This document shows positions 42,709 through 52,956 of a stretch of 64,000 nt of DNA, in pieces. The notes under the pieces are model-generated. The model ran no database searches, was not told the DNA's origin, and saw only the letters and a list, made by a program, of their open reading frames with translations. Position numbers and translations under genes: made by a program. The DNA is from JAPLGE01 sp964355545 (GTDB lineage Bacteria > Bipolaricaulota > Bipolaricaulia > UBA7950 > UBA9294): positions 3,277 through 67,276 of the forward strand of contig CAYHEK010000001.1 in NCBI GenBank assembly GCA_964355545.1, written 5' to 3'. The first letter of the stretch is position 1, and each line of letters starts with the position of its first letter.

Positions 42709-44109
42709 CTAGGGGAGGGCGTCGTCCCGCTTCTCTTGGGGAGAACGACGCGCTCGGTGGTCCCGTCTCGCCCCTCTCTTCAGGAGTCCCTCGAGAAGGG
42801 CGAGCTTCTCCTCCATGAGAGCTCGCGTACGCGCCTCCAGGTTCAGTCGCAGAAGGGGCTCCGTGTTCGAAGGACGAAGGTTGAACCACCAGTCGTCGTA
42901 GTCGACGGAGAGCCCGTCCAAGTGGCTGACGCTGCCGTCCTGGAACTGCGCTTCCACCCTCTCCATGGCTCCCCTCAGGTCGGCGGCCGGGAAGTTGATC
43001 TCACCGGTGTGCGCGTACTTGCGCAGGGGTTCGACGAGTGACGCGAGAGACGCCCCGGACCTGGCAGCGGCCTGGAGGACCAGAAGCATGGCCATGATTC
43101 CGCTCTCGCAGTAGAAGAAGTCCGCGAAGTAGAAGTGGTACGAGAGCTCACCGCCAAACAAGGTCGCTTCCTGCCTCATTAGGGCCTTGATGAATGAATG
43201 CCCAACGCGAGTCTTGACCGGGCGCCCCCCGTGTGCGCGGATGACCTCGGGGACCACTCGGCTTGAGCGCAGATCGTAGAGGATCACGCCTGGGCCCCTC
43301 TCCTCGAGGAGCGCCGTTGCGATAAGCGCAGTCAGCAAGTCTCCCCGCACTCGTTCGCCTCTCTCGTCCAGGAACGCGACTCGGTCGGCATCTCCATCGA
43401 AGGCAACGCCAATGGAGTGGGGTTCCGCTGCCATCGCCTCTCGCAGGCTTGCAAGGTTCTCGTCCTTGCTGGGATTCGCTTCATGGTGCGGGAATCGTCC
43501 ATCGAGCTCGAAATAGAGGTCCTTGTGACTGATCTCCTGGGTGTCGAGTATCCCGGGCAAGATTGCGCCGGCCATGCCGTTGCCGGCATCGATGACGACG
43601 GGCCGATCGAACGCAACATGAAGACGCTCCCTAAAGAAGGCGCGATAGCGTTCGTTCAGGTTCTCGCGCCTGCAAGAGCCCCTACTCGCAGGCTTCGAGG
43701 CAGGTGTCACGAAGGCCCGCTCGCGAATGGCAGCGAGTCCCGAATCGGAGCTGATCGGGATCGCTTCCTCGCGGACGAACTTGAACCCGTTGTACTTCGC
43801 CGGGTTGTGAGAAGCGGTAATCATGACCCCACCGGCGGCCCCGAGTGTGTTGACGGCAAAGTAGAACATAGGTGTGCTGCTGAGACCGATGTCAACGACA
43901 TCCATCCCGCCAGTTAACAGACCGTCCGCGAGCGCGGCGAAAAGAGGCTCAGAGCTAGGGCGCATGTCCCTGCCCACCACGACACCTCTCCCTTCTCCGA
44001 GGAGGGGGCTCTGCGCGAAGCCCATCCCGATGCGGTAGGCTGCCTCCTCGTCCAGCTCGTCCGGGTAGATTCCACGAACGTCGTAGGCCTTGAACAGCTC
44101 CTGTCCCAT
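42709..44109 (-). CDS. Phosphomannomutase/phosphoglucomutase
   Basis: The 466-residue alpha-D-phosphohexomutase has the phosphoserine loop MITASHNPAKYNGFK, the Mg loop AFDGDADRVAF, the sugar loop GGELSYHFYF and the phosphate loop RPSNTEPLLRL. It interconverts hexose 6- and 1-phosphates and would supply glucose-1-phosphate to GlgC in this cluster. GGAGGAG precedes ATG 44109. It is the last gene of the minus-strand glycogen operon. Confidence 0.93.
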   Translation of the reverse strand: MGQELFKAYDVRGIYPDELDEEAAYRIGMGFAQSPLLGEGRGVVVGRDMRPSSEPLFAALADGLLTGGMDVVDIGLSSTPMFYFAVNTLGAAGGVMITASHNPAKYNGFKFVREEAIPISSDSGLAAIRERAFVTPASKPASRGSCRRENLNERYRAFFRERLHVAFDRPVVIDAGNGMAGAILPGILDTQEISHKDLYFELDGRFPHHEANPSKDENLASLREAMAAEPHSIGVAFDGDADRVAFLDERGERVRGDLLTALIATALLEERGPGVILYDLRSSRVVPEVIRAHGGRPVKTRVGHSFIKALMRQEATLFGGELSYHFYFADFFYCESGIMAMLLVLQAAARSGASLASLVEPLRKYAHTGEINFPAADLRGAMERVEAQFQDGSVSHLDGLSVDYDDWWFNLRPSNTEPLLRLNLEARTRALMEEKLALLEGLLKRGARRDHRARRSPQEKRDDALP

Positions 44110-44450
44110 GTTTGCCTCTCCTCCCGGCCGGACGGCTGACTTGCCGTGAGACCGCCAACACACTACTCACCCCTCGTTCCACGCGCAATCTCCTGTTGCC
44201 GGACGCCGGGTTCACCCGACCGGTCCCGTGCGGGGTCTGCCCGGCCCACCGGAGGAGAGCCCGCCGCGCGGCAGGATGGGCGGGGGAGCCTCGCCATCCC
44301 GGGAGCCCGCGCGCCGTGCTGGCACGACTCGCGCTTGGCCGCAAAGAGCCTCGGCGCTCACGCACACGCTGGTTTCCGCAAACGAGAAGAATCCTGATCG
44401 ACACGCTGGCCGACGCAGGCCGCAGCAGGGGGCTTCGTCCGGGCCACGGC
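44110..44450. other. Intergenic spacer within glycogen cluster
   Basis: This 341-base GC-rich spacer shows no coding signal, clear promoter or terminator; it is unusually long for the minus-strand operon. Confidence 0.4.
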
Positions 44451-46418
44451 CTAAAGAGCGGCGTCGAAAGCGACGTTGGAGAGCCCCTCGCCGGAAGCGG
44501 CGAACACACAACACTCGGCGGGACCCAGCTCCAGAAGCATCCTTCCCTTGATAATGCGGCCATTCCGCCCTTCGACGGAACCGTGCCCAAGCTCCCACGC
44601 AGGAGCCAGGACAACGCTTGCCGTCTGCGGATGGTCTGCGTCCGTGTTCGCCGTCACCACGAGCCTATCGCGCCCCCGCGCCCTGGCGAACGCAATCACG
44701 TGGGGGTTCCCGGTCCCAAGGGACATCAGCGTCTCCGCGGATGGGTCAATGATGAGATCCTCCCAGCGAGATCGGACCTTCAGAGCTGCGCGGACAAAGG
44801 CAGGGAGCGTGGCCATGCGGTCCCATCCGTATGCACACGGGCTGTACAAGGCGAGCCTGTCCGTCGGATAGCCCGATAGCTCCGCGGCCGAGAAGTCAAG
44901 GCCGGTATTGACTGGCAGCTCTTCACCAAGCTCAAACCCCGAATGTACGAACGGAATCCCGGGAAGAAAGCACCCGATCGCCCACGCCAACCGCGACCGC
45001 AGCGCGCCGCCCGGTCGGCTCGCGCATCGCGGCGTGTCATGAGTTTCCGGAGTCATGAAAAACGGTATGGGTAGTCCCTCCCGCGCAAGCCGGGGGATGA
45101 ACTCGTCTCGCAGGTAGTCGGGGCGGTGGACCGCCCACCAGTAGTTGCCGACGACGGCGTTGTACCCCTCCTCCCGGCTTGCCTGCTCAATGGTGAAGTC
45201 CTCATCGTAGAAGGCGAAGTTGGGGTCGAGGGACCGTGCGGCTGCCACCATGCGCTGTTTCAATGGCCTCGGCAGAGAGTGTCCCATGTCCACCATGACG
45301 CCATCGATTCCGAACGTCTCCTGATAGTGCGGGATGATCCCAACGATCCGCTTCCACAGCGGTTCCACCGCGTGCTCGGGGCGGGAGAGCCGCGTGTCGT
45401 ACATCCGTAGGGTGTTGTACGCCATGTAATTGAACCCGGGGTGGTCGTACAGACGCAGGTACGTCACGTCTCCCCACGGGGGCTGCGGGTCGTCGGGCGG
45501 CCAGTCCGCAAACGCGCCCGGGATCCTCACGTCGGTGCCATCTTCGAGCGTCCCGATCCACCCATGACCGACCCGACGAACCCTCCCGGGAAGAGGCGGC
45601 GCCCGGAAAAGCCTTCTGTAGCCCTCATGAGGCGCCGGAAGGTCGGTCAGATCGCCCCGGCCGACCCGTGACGTGATCTCCGCAAGCTCGCTGGCGGTAA
45701 AGAGTGGACTCCCATACGCCGCTTCAGTGAGGTCTCCCTGGCGTCGATCAGCGGTCTGGGCCTGGATCCAGTAGAACCATTCCGGATGTTCGCTGGCCCA
45801 CGCGGCATCCTTGGCGCTCGTCCGAAAGACGAACTCCGCGACGACGCGAATCCCCAAGTGATGAGCGGCCTCCACGAATGCCGCGAATTCCGTTTCAGCG
45901 CCCAAGCGCAGTGCTGGCTCGGCGAGGAGGTCGTCGAGCCGGTAGGGATCTCTGATGGCGTAGGCCGAGCCCAGCTGGCCCTTCCTACCGTCCTCGCCGA
46001 TCTGCGTGACCGGCAGAAGCTGCACGACATCGCAGCCCAGCCATCGAACGTAGGGAAGAAGGGCGATCGACTTGAGGAAGGTTCCTGTCTCTCGGAACCC
46101 GTCCCCGTTGGCGGGAACGTCGATGGCGCCGTTCCCGTCGTGGTCGAACGCTGTGCTGGCCCGGACGAACAGGTTGTAGACCACCGCCCGGCGGCTCCAC
46201 TCGCCGCCAACCCCGCCACGGGTCAGTGGCTGCACTGGGGAGCTCTGGATCTGCGAAATCCGCTCCATGTAGAACCTGAACGGGTCGACGGCGATCGCTC
46301 GTGCAGGCTCGGTGGCGGGATCGACCCACAGACTGGGGATCCGATAGGCTGGCAGCCGCTCCGCTCTGTCCGTGAGTCCTTCGCGAAGGCGCGCCTTGAC
46401 CGCATCAAGCGCTTTCAT
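44451..46418 (-). CDS. GH13 maltosyltransferase-like enzyme (Thermotoga MTase type)
   Basis: This 655-residue GH13 protein follows the layout I recall for Thermotoga maritima maltosyltransferase. It has RRAVVYNLFVRAS, a GFRETGTFLKSIALLPYV stretch, HLGIRVVAEFVFRT, a WGDVTYLRLYDHP region, the nucleophile Asp in DGVMVDMGHSLP, an acidic FYDEDF where the acid/base Glu is expected, and ETHDTPR with the third catalytic Asp. Such enzymes move maltosyl units between malto-oligosaccharides. ATG 46418 has AAGGAG seven bases upstream; a longer frame upstream is spurious. Confidence 0.82.
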   Translation of the reverse strand: MKALDAVKARLREGLTDRAERLPAYRIPSLWVDPATEPARAIAVDPFRFYMERISQIQSSPVQPLTRGGVGGEWSRRAVVYNLFVRASTAFDHDGNGAIDVPANGDGFRETGTFLKSIALLPYVRWLGCDVVQLLPVTQIGEDGRKGQLGSAYAIRDPYRLDDLLAEPALRLGAETEFAAFVEAAHHLGIRVVAEFVFRTSAKDAAWASEHPEWFYWIQAQTADRRQGDLTEAAYGSPLFTASELAEITSRVGRGDLTDLPAPHEGYRRLFRAPPLPGRVRRVGHGWIGTLEDGTDVRIPGAFADWPPDDPQPPWGDVTYLRLYDHPGFNYMAYNTLRMYDTRLSRPEHAVEPLWKRIVGIIPHYQETFGIDGVMVDMGHSLPRPLKQRMVAAARSLDPNFAFYDEDFTIEQASREEGYNAVVGNYWWAVHRPDYLRDEFIPRLAREGLPIPFFMTPETHDTPRCASRPGGALRSRLAWAIGCFLPGIPFVHSGFELGEELPVNTGLDFSAAELSGYPTDRLALYSPCAYGWDRMATLPAFVRAALKVRSRWEDLIIDPSAETLMSLGTGNPHVIAFARARGRDRLVVTANTDADHPQTASVVLAPAWELGHGSVEGRNGRIIKGRMLLELGPAECCVFAASGEGLSNVAFDAAL

Positions 46419-46728
46419 GAGGTTCGCTCCTTGCTGGGCTCGTGATGCTCCTCCAAGCCACCAACCCCCGTCGCTTCCTTGGAGTTCATCATAGAGGCGT
46501 CCTGCTGCCCCGTCCACGGCAGACAGCCATGGCCGCGGGAGCCTCCGCTCGCGCATCCCCAAGGCCCGCGCTCCCATCCGGCAGGCGTCTCACCCACCAC
46601 GGTCTTCCTCGCAACCAAGGGCTGGTCTGATCTCGTGACCACCGAATCCGGTTCGGTCGCCCTCCCCTCGGCGCAAAGGACTCCGGATTCTGCGTGTGTA
46701 TCCACCCTGGCTCCCCGAGGCCGAGGCG
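46419..46728. other. Intergenic spacer between glgA and the maltosyltransferase gene
   Basis: These 310 bases contain no recognisable gene or site apart from the ribosome binding site near 46425. Confidence 0.4.
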
Positions 46729-48162
46729 CTAGCCCTGCGCTATGACCCGCTCGTAGAGGGCTACGTACCGGCGAGCCGACGCGTCCCATGACAGATCCTG
46801 ACGCATCCCTCTCTGCTGGAGGCGCCTCCAGGCCTCGGGCGCCGACCGATACACCTCCAGGGCGCGGGCTAGCGCGGCGAGCATGGCCGCCTCGCTGTAC
46901 TCGCTGAAGAGAAAGCCAGTCCCGGCTTCGCTGCCCGCGTCGTACTCGGAAATCGTGTCCTCGAGCCCACCTGTGGCGCGAACCACCGGGACTGCGCCGT
47001 ACCGGAGGGAATACATCTGGTTCAACCCACACGGCTCAAAGCGCGACGGCATGAGGAAGATGTCGCAAGACCCTTCGATGCGGTGAGCCCAGGTCTCGGA
47101 GAAAGACAGCTGAGCCGAGACCCGACGGGGATACTGCGCCGCCTTCTCACAGAAAAACGCCTCAAAGCGCGGGTCTCCGGTTCCCAAGAGGACGAACTGG
47201 ATCCCGAGTGACATGATCCGCGGGAAAGCAGGCATCACAAGATCAAACCCCTTCTGCTCTGCCAACCGGGAGATCATCCCCACGACCGGGACGTTTGCGT
47301 CCGGGTCAAGGCCGAGCTCGCTCTGCAGCCTGCGCTTGTTCTCGCGCCTCCCGGAGAGATCGCCCGCCGAGTACGCGACCCAAAGATGTGGATCTCGCTT
47401 CGGATCCCAGACAGACGTATCCACCCCGTTCAAGACCCCAACCAGGTCGCCTCGCCGACCCCGGAGATCCTGCTCGAGTCCCTCCCCGCGGTCGAGGATC
47501 TCGGCAGCGTAGGTCGGAGACACGGTCGTGAGAAGGTCAGCCTGGCGGATCCCCCCCTTCAGGAGATTCACGGTCCCGCGGTCCTCGAACGAACGGAGAG
47601 CCTCCGGGGACAGCCCTGTGACAGGCCCCTGTGAGGCCGGGAAGACTCCCTGATAGGCGAGATTGTGGATGGTGAGCACGGTCTTCGTACCTTGCGAGAA
47701 GGCGCCCCCTCGAGTGGTACGAAGGTAGGCGGGGATGAGAGCCGTGTGCCAGTCGTTGGCATGAACGATGTCTGGAAGCCAGCTGACCGCCTCGCACAGC
47801 GCGAGACTCCCGCGCGACAGAAAGGTGAAGCGCGCCAGCGCGTCCGCGTATTCCCGTCCCTCCCCGTAGATCTGAGGGCGATCGAAATAGGGATCGTGGC
47901 CAAGGAAGTTGATCGGGACCTCGCTCTCGGGGAGTCTTGCGGCAAACGTGACGCAGTCCTTGGCCTCTCCGCCCACAGGAACGGTGAACCGGACGAGTTC
48001 CCGCAAGCTAGGTGTCCCTACAACGCTCCGGTACTTCGGCATGACGACCCGGACGTCGGCGCCATGCTCGGCCAAGGCACGCGGAAGAGCAAGGGCAACG
48101 TCAGCGAGCCCGCCAGCCTTCGCAAAGGGCGCGACCTCCGCTGAGACGAATAGAACGCGCAC
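46729..48162 (-). CDS. glgA: Glycogen synthase (ADP-glucose type)
   Basis: The 477-residue GT5 enzyme has the N-terminal KAGGLADV nucleotide-binding motif, HANDWHTALIP, and the C-terminal PSRFEPCGLNQMYSLRYG with the E-x7-E-like catalytic pattern, followed by ATGGLEDT. It elongates alpha-1,4-glucan from ADP-glucose supplied by GlgC. The start is GTG 48162 directly after GGAGGTGGT. Confidence 0.95.
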   Translation of the reverse strand: MRVLFVSAEVAPFAKAGGLADVALALPRALAEHGADVRVVMPKYRSVVGTPSLRELVRFTVPVGGEAKDCVTFAARLPESEVPINFLGHDPYFDRPQIYGEGREYADALARFTFLSRGSLALCEAVSWLPDIVHANDWHTALIPAYLRTTRGGAFSQGTKTVLTIHNLAYQGVFPASQGPVTGLSPEALRSFEDRGTVNLLKGGIRQADLLTTVSPTYAAEILDRGEGLEQDLRGRRGDLVGVLNGVDTSVWDPKRDPHLWVAYSAGDLSGRRENKRRLQSELGLDPDANVPVVGMISRLAEQKGFDLVMPAFPRIMSLGIQFVLLGTGDPRFEAFFCEKAAQYPRRVSAQLSFSETWAHRIEGSCDIFLMPSRFEPCGLNQMYSLRYGAVPVVRATGGLEDTISEYDAGSEAGTGFLFSEYSEAAMLAALARALEVYRSAPEAWRRLQQRGMRQDLSWDASARRYVALYERVIAQG

Positions 48163-48238
48163 ACACCACCTCCATCATGGACGATACAAGACTCCCACAC
48201 CGGTATCAAACCAGAGCGGCGACGAGCCGCCGGGCGAG

Positions 48239-48865
48239 CTATCGCGCCACATCCTTCTTCTCGTCGGGAACGTCCACCGCCAGTTGGTCGCCCAAGAGGG
48301 TGAAGCGCTCGAGCCAATGTGCTGCGACGGCGTCTCCGGTCTTGGCGCGGGCCTGGAAAGCAAGGTACCCACCGCGGGCGATGCCGTAGTACAGGTTCTG
48401 CGCCGTCCACAGGTCTACGTCGAGCGCGACGGATCGCGGCCAGGACATGACGGAGATCAGGTCCTCAAGAAGTGCCGGATCATCCGGATCTGCGGCAAGC
48501 CGACGCATCCCGCTCCCCAGGCGGTGCGTCACCGCAAGGCTCAGTCCGGGCCGGTTGAGCGTGGCCCTCCACGCTTCGGCCTGCCGGATGGCCTCACGGA
48601 GACGCTCAAGGTCAAGCGAAGAGGCCCCGATCGCCTTGCGGGCGTCGTCGTCCAGGATGACCGTGGCCAGGGCGAGGAGAGTCTTCGGCAACGGCGTGCC
48701 CGTCTCGCCGAGGAGACGCATCAGCGGATACTGGAGCGCATAGCGCCGCCGCCAGTCGGCTTCCAGGTCGGCGCCGCTCGATTCGGCCATTCGTTCCAAG
48801 ACTCTACGCTGCACCTCGCGGAAGAGAGAGAACCGTGTAGGCCGAGTTCTTGAAGTGATGATCAA
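48239..48865 (-). pseudogene. GH57/DUF3536 gene, C-terminal fragment
   Basis: The frame from about 48826 down to 48239 reads FREVQRRVLERM followed by a long helical segment, the C-terminal part of DUF3536-type GH57 proteins. The first dozen codons (48865 to about 48828) are not homologous; the matching sequence (RLIDHHFKNSAYTVLSL) is in another frame just upstream. It is thus the tail of the gene at 49120-50694 after a frameshift, not an independent protein. Confidence 0.7.
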
Positions 48866-49119
48866 TCAGTCTCATCGACTCGCGGAAGTCCAGAGCGGGT
48901 GAAAGCCTGCACCAACTCTCCTGCCAGAAGAGGATACTCCTCGTCGTTCCGCGCAGGGCGAGCGCCAACGACAAGGTTCACGTCTCCGGTATCGACGACG
49001 GCATAGAGAACTCCCATGGTCTCCTCCGTCGTGGGGAACGTCGCCTGCGCGCGGCCGACCGTCAGCCGAGCCCGCCCTGCGTCGCGCCGGACGCGCTCTA
49101 CGAAATCGATCGAGTGACC
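48862..49119 (-). pseudogene. GH57/DUF3536 gene, middle fragment after amber codon
   Basis: The reading frame of the GH57 gene continues in phase after the TAG at 49120-49122 for 85 codons (GHSIDFVERVRRDAGRARL at the start, GVLYAVVDTGDVNLVVGAR later) to a TGA at 48862-48864. Near 48888 homology moves to the next frame. This shows the TAG is an internal nonsense codon rather than the natural end. Confidence 0.72.
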
Positions 49120-50694
49120 CTAGAAGAGCGTTCCGGTCTGCTCTGGCTCGCCCTCGGAGACGAGGGCACGGTGAGCCAGCATCTTGGGCAGGTCCGCGAC
49201 GGCTGGACGAACGAAGTGCTCGAAGATCCTCCGCCCATTCCCGTTCTCGGGGACATTGCTCTGTGCACGCTCCAGGATGGCGAGGAAGCCGGCTTCGGAA
49301 CCTGGGCCAAAGAGCCCCTCGGCCAGCTGCATCGCGCGCCCAGCGTACTGAAGGATCTGAACCGTCTCCAGACCTGCGAGATCGTCGAAGAACCACCCAC
49401 AGCTCGTGTACATGAGCATCGCGTGACGCTGCATCTCAAGAAGCTTGAGAGCTTCGACCCGCTCCGCGGGAGTCAGGGGATGGCTGGCGTGCGCTTGCAG
49501 GAACCCGTCCGTCCCTTCGCGAGTACGCTTCAGGATCACATCCACGTAGTTGTCGCGGGCACTCCAAGGATCCGCCAGCAGAGCTTGGCCGCGAGCCACG
49601 TACTGAGAAACCAACACATCGCGCAGCCAGTCCATCGCCTGTCGCAAGGGGGCGCGCCACTCTTGATTCCAACCGGGATGCTTTCCCGAACTACATCCAC
49701 AGTTGCTCCGCCACCGCTCGACGCCATGCGGGCAGCTCCACGAGCTGCCCTCCAGGATGGCCACCTCGTGGGTGGGAGGATGACGCTCGAGGGCTTCGGC
49801 GTAGTTGGTGACCCGGATCTGACTCCTCCTACCCAGCTGATCGAGCACGTAGGCGAGCGCCATGTCGCCGAAGCGGTGGTGATGGCCGTAGACTTCACCG
49901 TCCGTGGCAATGTGAACGAGCTGTGGGCGATCGGCCCGTCCTGAGAAGCCTCCGAGTAGCCGCTGCAGGAAGTTGTCTCCGCTGTCGAGAAGGCGCCCGA
50001 AAGAAACGTCCTGCGCGATCGCCTGGTCGTAGAAGAAGACCGCGAGGGTTCCGCCGGAAGGAAGGTGGACGACGTAGGGCATGGTCGTGTCGACGCGCCC
50101 GCCCGCGACATCGTGCCAGTCCCGCCCACCCTCGGACCGCACGCGGAGCGCCTGATGAGGTGCCAGAATCGTGAAGCGGATCCCTTGGGAGGCGAGAACT
50201 CCCAGCGTCTCGATGTCTACGGCAGTCTCGGGAAGCCACATTCCCTCAGGCTGGCGCCCGAACCGGTGCTCGAAGTCCCGGACCCCCCACCGGACCTGAG
50301 TCCTCTTGTCTGGCAGGTTGGCCAACGGGAGGATCATGTGACTGTACGCCTGTGCGATGGCCGATCCGTGCCCGGAGAAGCTGCGCTGGCTTTCCCGGTC
50401 CGCCCACAGGATCGCTTCGTATACCTGCGTCGCGTTTTGCTCGAGCCACGAGAGGAGGGTCGGGCCCATGTTGAAGCTGATCTTCGCGTAGTTGTTGACG
50501 ATTTGTTCGATGTGACCACGCCCATTCAGGATGCGGGAGGCCGTGTTCGCAGCGTAGCACTCCGCGTTGATGCGCTCGTTCCAGTCGTGGTAGGGGTAGG
50601 CGGAATCCTGAGGCTCAATCGCCTCCAGCCATGGGTTCTCTCGCGGGGGCTGGTAGAAGTGGCCGTGGATACAGACTGCACGTTCGGCAGTCAC
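49120..50694 (-). CDS. GH57-like glycoside hydrolase (DUF3536 family), N-terminal part of a broken gene
   Basis: The 524 residues include the GH57 start [24 protein letters not shown]-like [12 protein letters not shown], the [12 protein letters not shown] region, and [19 protein letters not shown]. They end at the family-typical [16 protein letters not shown] and a stop shortly after, while relatives continue for about 300 more residues. The remainder is present downstream, separated by this TAG and two frameshifts. The family is found in alpha-glucan clusters; activity is not established. GTG 50694 overlaps the glgB stop (GTGA). Confidence 0.82.
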   Translation of the reverse strand: MTAERAVCIHGHFYQPPRENPWLEAIEPQDSAYPYHDWNERINAECYAANTASRILNGRGHIEQIVNNYAKISFNMGPTLLSWLEQNATQVYEAILWADRESQRSFSGHGSAIAQAYSHMILPLANLPDKRTQVRWGVRDFEHRFGRQPEGMWLPETAVDIETLGVLASQGIRFTILAPHQALRVRSEGGRDWHDVAGGRVDTTMPYVVHLPSGGTLAVFFYDQAIAQDVSFGRLLDSGDNFLQRLLGGFSGRADRPQLVHIATDGEVYGHHHRFGDMALAYVLDQLGRRSQIRVTNYAEALERHPPTHEVAILEGSSWSCPHGVERWRSNCGCSSGKHPGWNQEWRAPLRQAMDWLRDVLVSQYVARGQALLADPWSARDNYVDVILKRTREGTDGFLQAHASHPLTPAERVEALKLLEMQRHAMLMYTSCGWFFDDLAGLETVQILQYAGRAMQLAEGLFGPGSEAGFLAILERAQSNVPENGNGRRIFEHFVRPAVADLPKMLAHRALVSEGEPEQTGTLF

Positions 50695-52697
50695 CGCGCC
50701 CGCTCAGGTCCGCCGTCTCGCGGTGCCGCCGGAGGAAACGTACCAGGCCGGGCATCGTGACTTTCAGCCGCTAAGCCCTGAGACGGAACGTCCTCCTCAC
50801 GCAGGAACACGACCGCCAGGGGAGGAAGGGTCAGGGTGAGCGAATGGGGGCGGCCGTGGAACGGCTCCGCTTCCGAAAGAACCCCGCCGAGATTTCCCAG
50901 ACCCCTTCCCCAGTACTCCAGCGCGTCGCTGTTGAGGATCTCCCGCCAGAACCCCGGCCTGGGCACTCCGACTCGATAGCCGAAGCGCGGCACCGGTGTA
51001 AAGTTGCAGACAGCGACAAGGCGCTGCTTCTCCTCCCGTCCGTTGCGGATGAGGCTGACCACCCCGGCGTCCGCGTCGCTGGAGTCAATCCATTCGAACC
51101 CCGCGGGGTCCGTGTCGAGGGCGTGCAGTGCTTCCTCGCGGCGATAGAGGTGGTTGAGGTCTGTCACCCACTGCTGCAGCCTGCGATGAGGCTCCCATTC
51201 CAGGAGCTTCCAGGCGAGAGAGCCCTCGTGGGTCCACTCGTCCCACTGCCCAAATTCGCCGCCCATGAACAGGAGCTTCTTCCCAGGCTGTGCGTACATG
51301 TAGCCGAAAAGAAGACGGAGATTGGCGAACTTCTGCCAGTCGTCGCCGGGCATCTTCCTGATGAGTGACCCTTTGCCGTGCACGACCTCGTCGTGGGAGA
51401 GCGACAGGACGAAGTTCTCGTGAAAGGCATACAAAAGGCGGAACGTAAGGAGGTTATGCTGATACTTGCGGTGGATCGGGTCCTTCGCCATGTACTCGAG
51501 CATGTCGTGCATCCAGCCCATGTCCCACTTCATGCCGAACCCCAATCCCCCAACGTGCGTGGGTCGGGAAACCATCGGCCAGGCCGTCGACTCTTCAGCG
51601 ACCATCTGCACTTCGGGGTAGGTCGCGTAGACGACCTCGTTCAAGCGCCGAAGGAAGGCGATGGCCTCAAGGTTTTCTCTCCCTCCATGCGAATTGGGGA
51701 TCCACTCGCCTTCCTTGCGTGAATAGTCGAGGTAGAGCATCGACGCCACGGCGTCCACTCGCAGACCGTCGATGTGATAGCGGTCGAACCAGAACAGAGC
51801 ACTGCTGATCAGGAAAGCAGGCACCTCAGACCGCCCATAGTTGAAGATAAAGCTGTCCCAGTCGGGATGGACGCCCTTCCGCGGATCGTCGTGTTCGTAG
51901 AGATGGGTCCCGTCAAAGAAACCAAGGCCATGCTCGTCCCGGGGAAAGTGCGAGGGAACCCAGTCCAGGATGACCCCGATCCCGCGCTGGTGCAGAGTGT
52001 CGATAAGGTACATCAGATCCTGCGGCGACCCGTAGCGACCGGTCGGTGCGAAGTAGCCGGTCACCTGATATCCCCAGGAACCGTAGAATGGGTGCTCCAT
52101 CACGGGCAGAAGCTCGACATGGGTGAAGCCCAGCCGCTCGACGTACTCAGCCAGGCGTGGAGCAAGCTCTCGATACGAAGGAAGTGACCGCTTGTCGCTG
52201 CCACTCTGCATCCACGAGCCCAGATGGACTTCGTAGACGGCGATCGGCGCGGCGAGCCCGTTGTGCGTGCCACGCTCCTCCATCCAGAGCTGATCGTGCC
52301 ATACATGCTCCAGGTTCCACACGATGGACCCGTTCGCCGGCGGGGCCTGCGAGGAGAACGCGAAAGGATCCGCCTTGTCGGCGTGGTACCCCGCGACTCT
52401 GGACTGGACGTGGTACTTGTACGTCGCTCCTGGGCCAACTCCGGGGACGAAGCCTTCCCAGACTCCCGAGTTGCCCCTCGCGCGGAGAGGATTCCCGAGC
52501 CGATCCCAGCCGTTGAAATCACCGATCACGGATACTCTTTCTGCATTCGGGGCCCAGACAGCAAAGCACGTCCCGCTCCGGCCGTTGTGCGTCATCGGGT
52601 GCGCCCCAAGCTTCTCGTAGAGCCGGTAGTGGGTTCCCTCTCCGAGCAAAAAGAGATCGTCATCCGTGAGAAGCGACCAAGCCAGTCGATCGCGCAT
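50691..52697 (-). CDS. glgB: 1,4-alpha-glucan branching enzyme
   Basis: This GH13 enzyme of 668 residues has an N-terminal CBM48 ([20 protein letters not shown]), then a TIM barrel with [18 protein letters not shown] (nucleophile), [10 protein letters not shown] (acid/base) and [12 protein letters not shown]. It introduces alpha-1,6 branches into glycogen. ATG 52697 is better placed than 52703 because AGGAGG lies six bases before it. It is the first gene of the minus-strand glycogen operon, divergent from glgC. Confidence 0.95.
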   Translation of the reverse strand: MRDRLAWSLLTDDDLFLLGEGTHYRLYEKLGAHPMTHNGRSGTCFAVWAPNAERVSVIGDFNGWDRLGNPLRARGNSGVWEGFVPGVGPGATYKYHVQSRVAGYHADKADPFAFSSQAPPANGSIVWNLEHVWHDQLWMEERGTHNGLAAPIAVYEVHLGSWMQSGSDKRSLPSYRELAPRLAEYVERLGFTHVELLPVMEHPFYGSWGYQVTGYFAPTGRYGSPQDLMYLIDTLHQRGIGVILDWVPSHFPRDEHGLGFFDGTHLYEHDDPRKGVHPDWDSFIFNYGRSEVPAFLISSALFWFDRYHIDGLRVDAVASMLYLDYSRKEGEWIPNSHGGRENLEAIAFLRRLNEVVYATYPEVQMVAEESTAWPMVSRPTHVGGLGFGMKWDMGWMHDMLEYMAKDPIHRKYQHNLLTFRLLYAFHENFVLSLSHDEVVHGKGSLIRKMPGDDWQKFANLRLLFGYMYAQPGKKLLFMGGEFGQWDEWTHEGSLAWKLLEWEPHRRLQQWVTDLNHLYRREEALHALDTDPAGFEWIDSSDADAGVVSLIRNGREEKQRLVAVCNFTPVPRFGYRVGVPRPGFWREILNSDALEYWGRGLGNLGGVLSEAEPFHGRPHSLTLTLPPLAVVFLREEDVPSQGLAAESHDARPGTFPPAAPRDGGPERAR

Positions 52698-52956
52698 ACC
52701 CATCCTCCTGCCGGAAGGCCGCTCGCCAGGGCGCCCGCCTGGCAGCCTCCATCACCCTGCAACCTCGGTCCCTTGCTGGAGTGTACTGCCCTGGCAAGCC
52801 TCTTACAACGATGCCGCGGGTCGGTTCTCGACCTCACCGAACGAAACCAGGTGCGCCGGACCGAATTGACCGAGGCGTCACCGTGCGCTAAAAAGGTGGT
52901 GAGAAGGCGGGCCGTCCGTCGTCTCGCTGATCGGGAGGGGAGCAACCATTCCTGAT

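Noticed and set aside
42291..42818. Plus-strand 175-codon open frame over the intergenic region
   Set aside because: It crosses the repeat, the FN3 remnant and the end of the mutase gene, with no family features.
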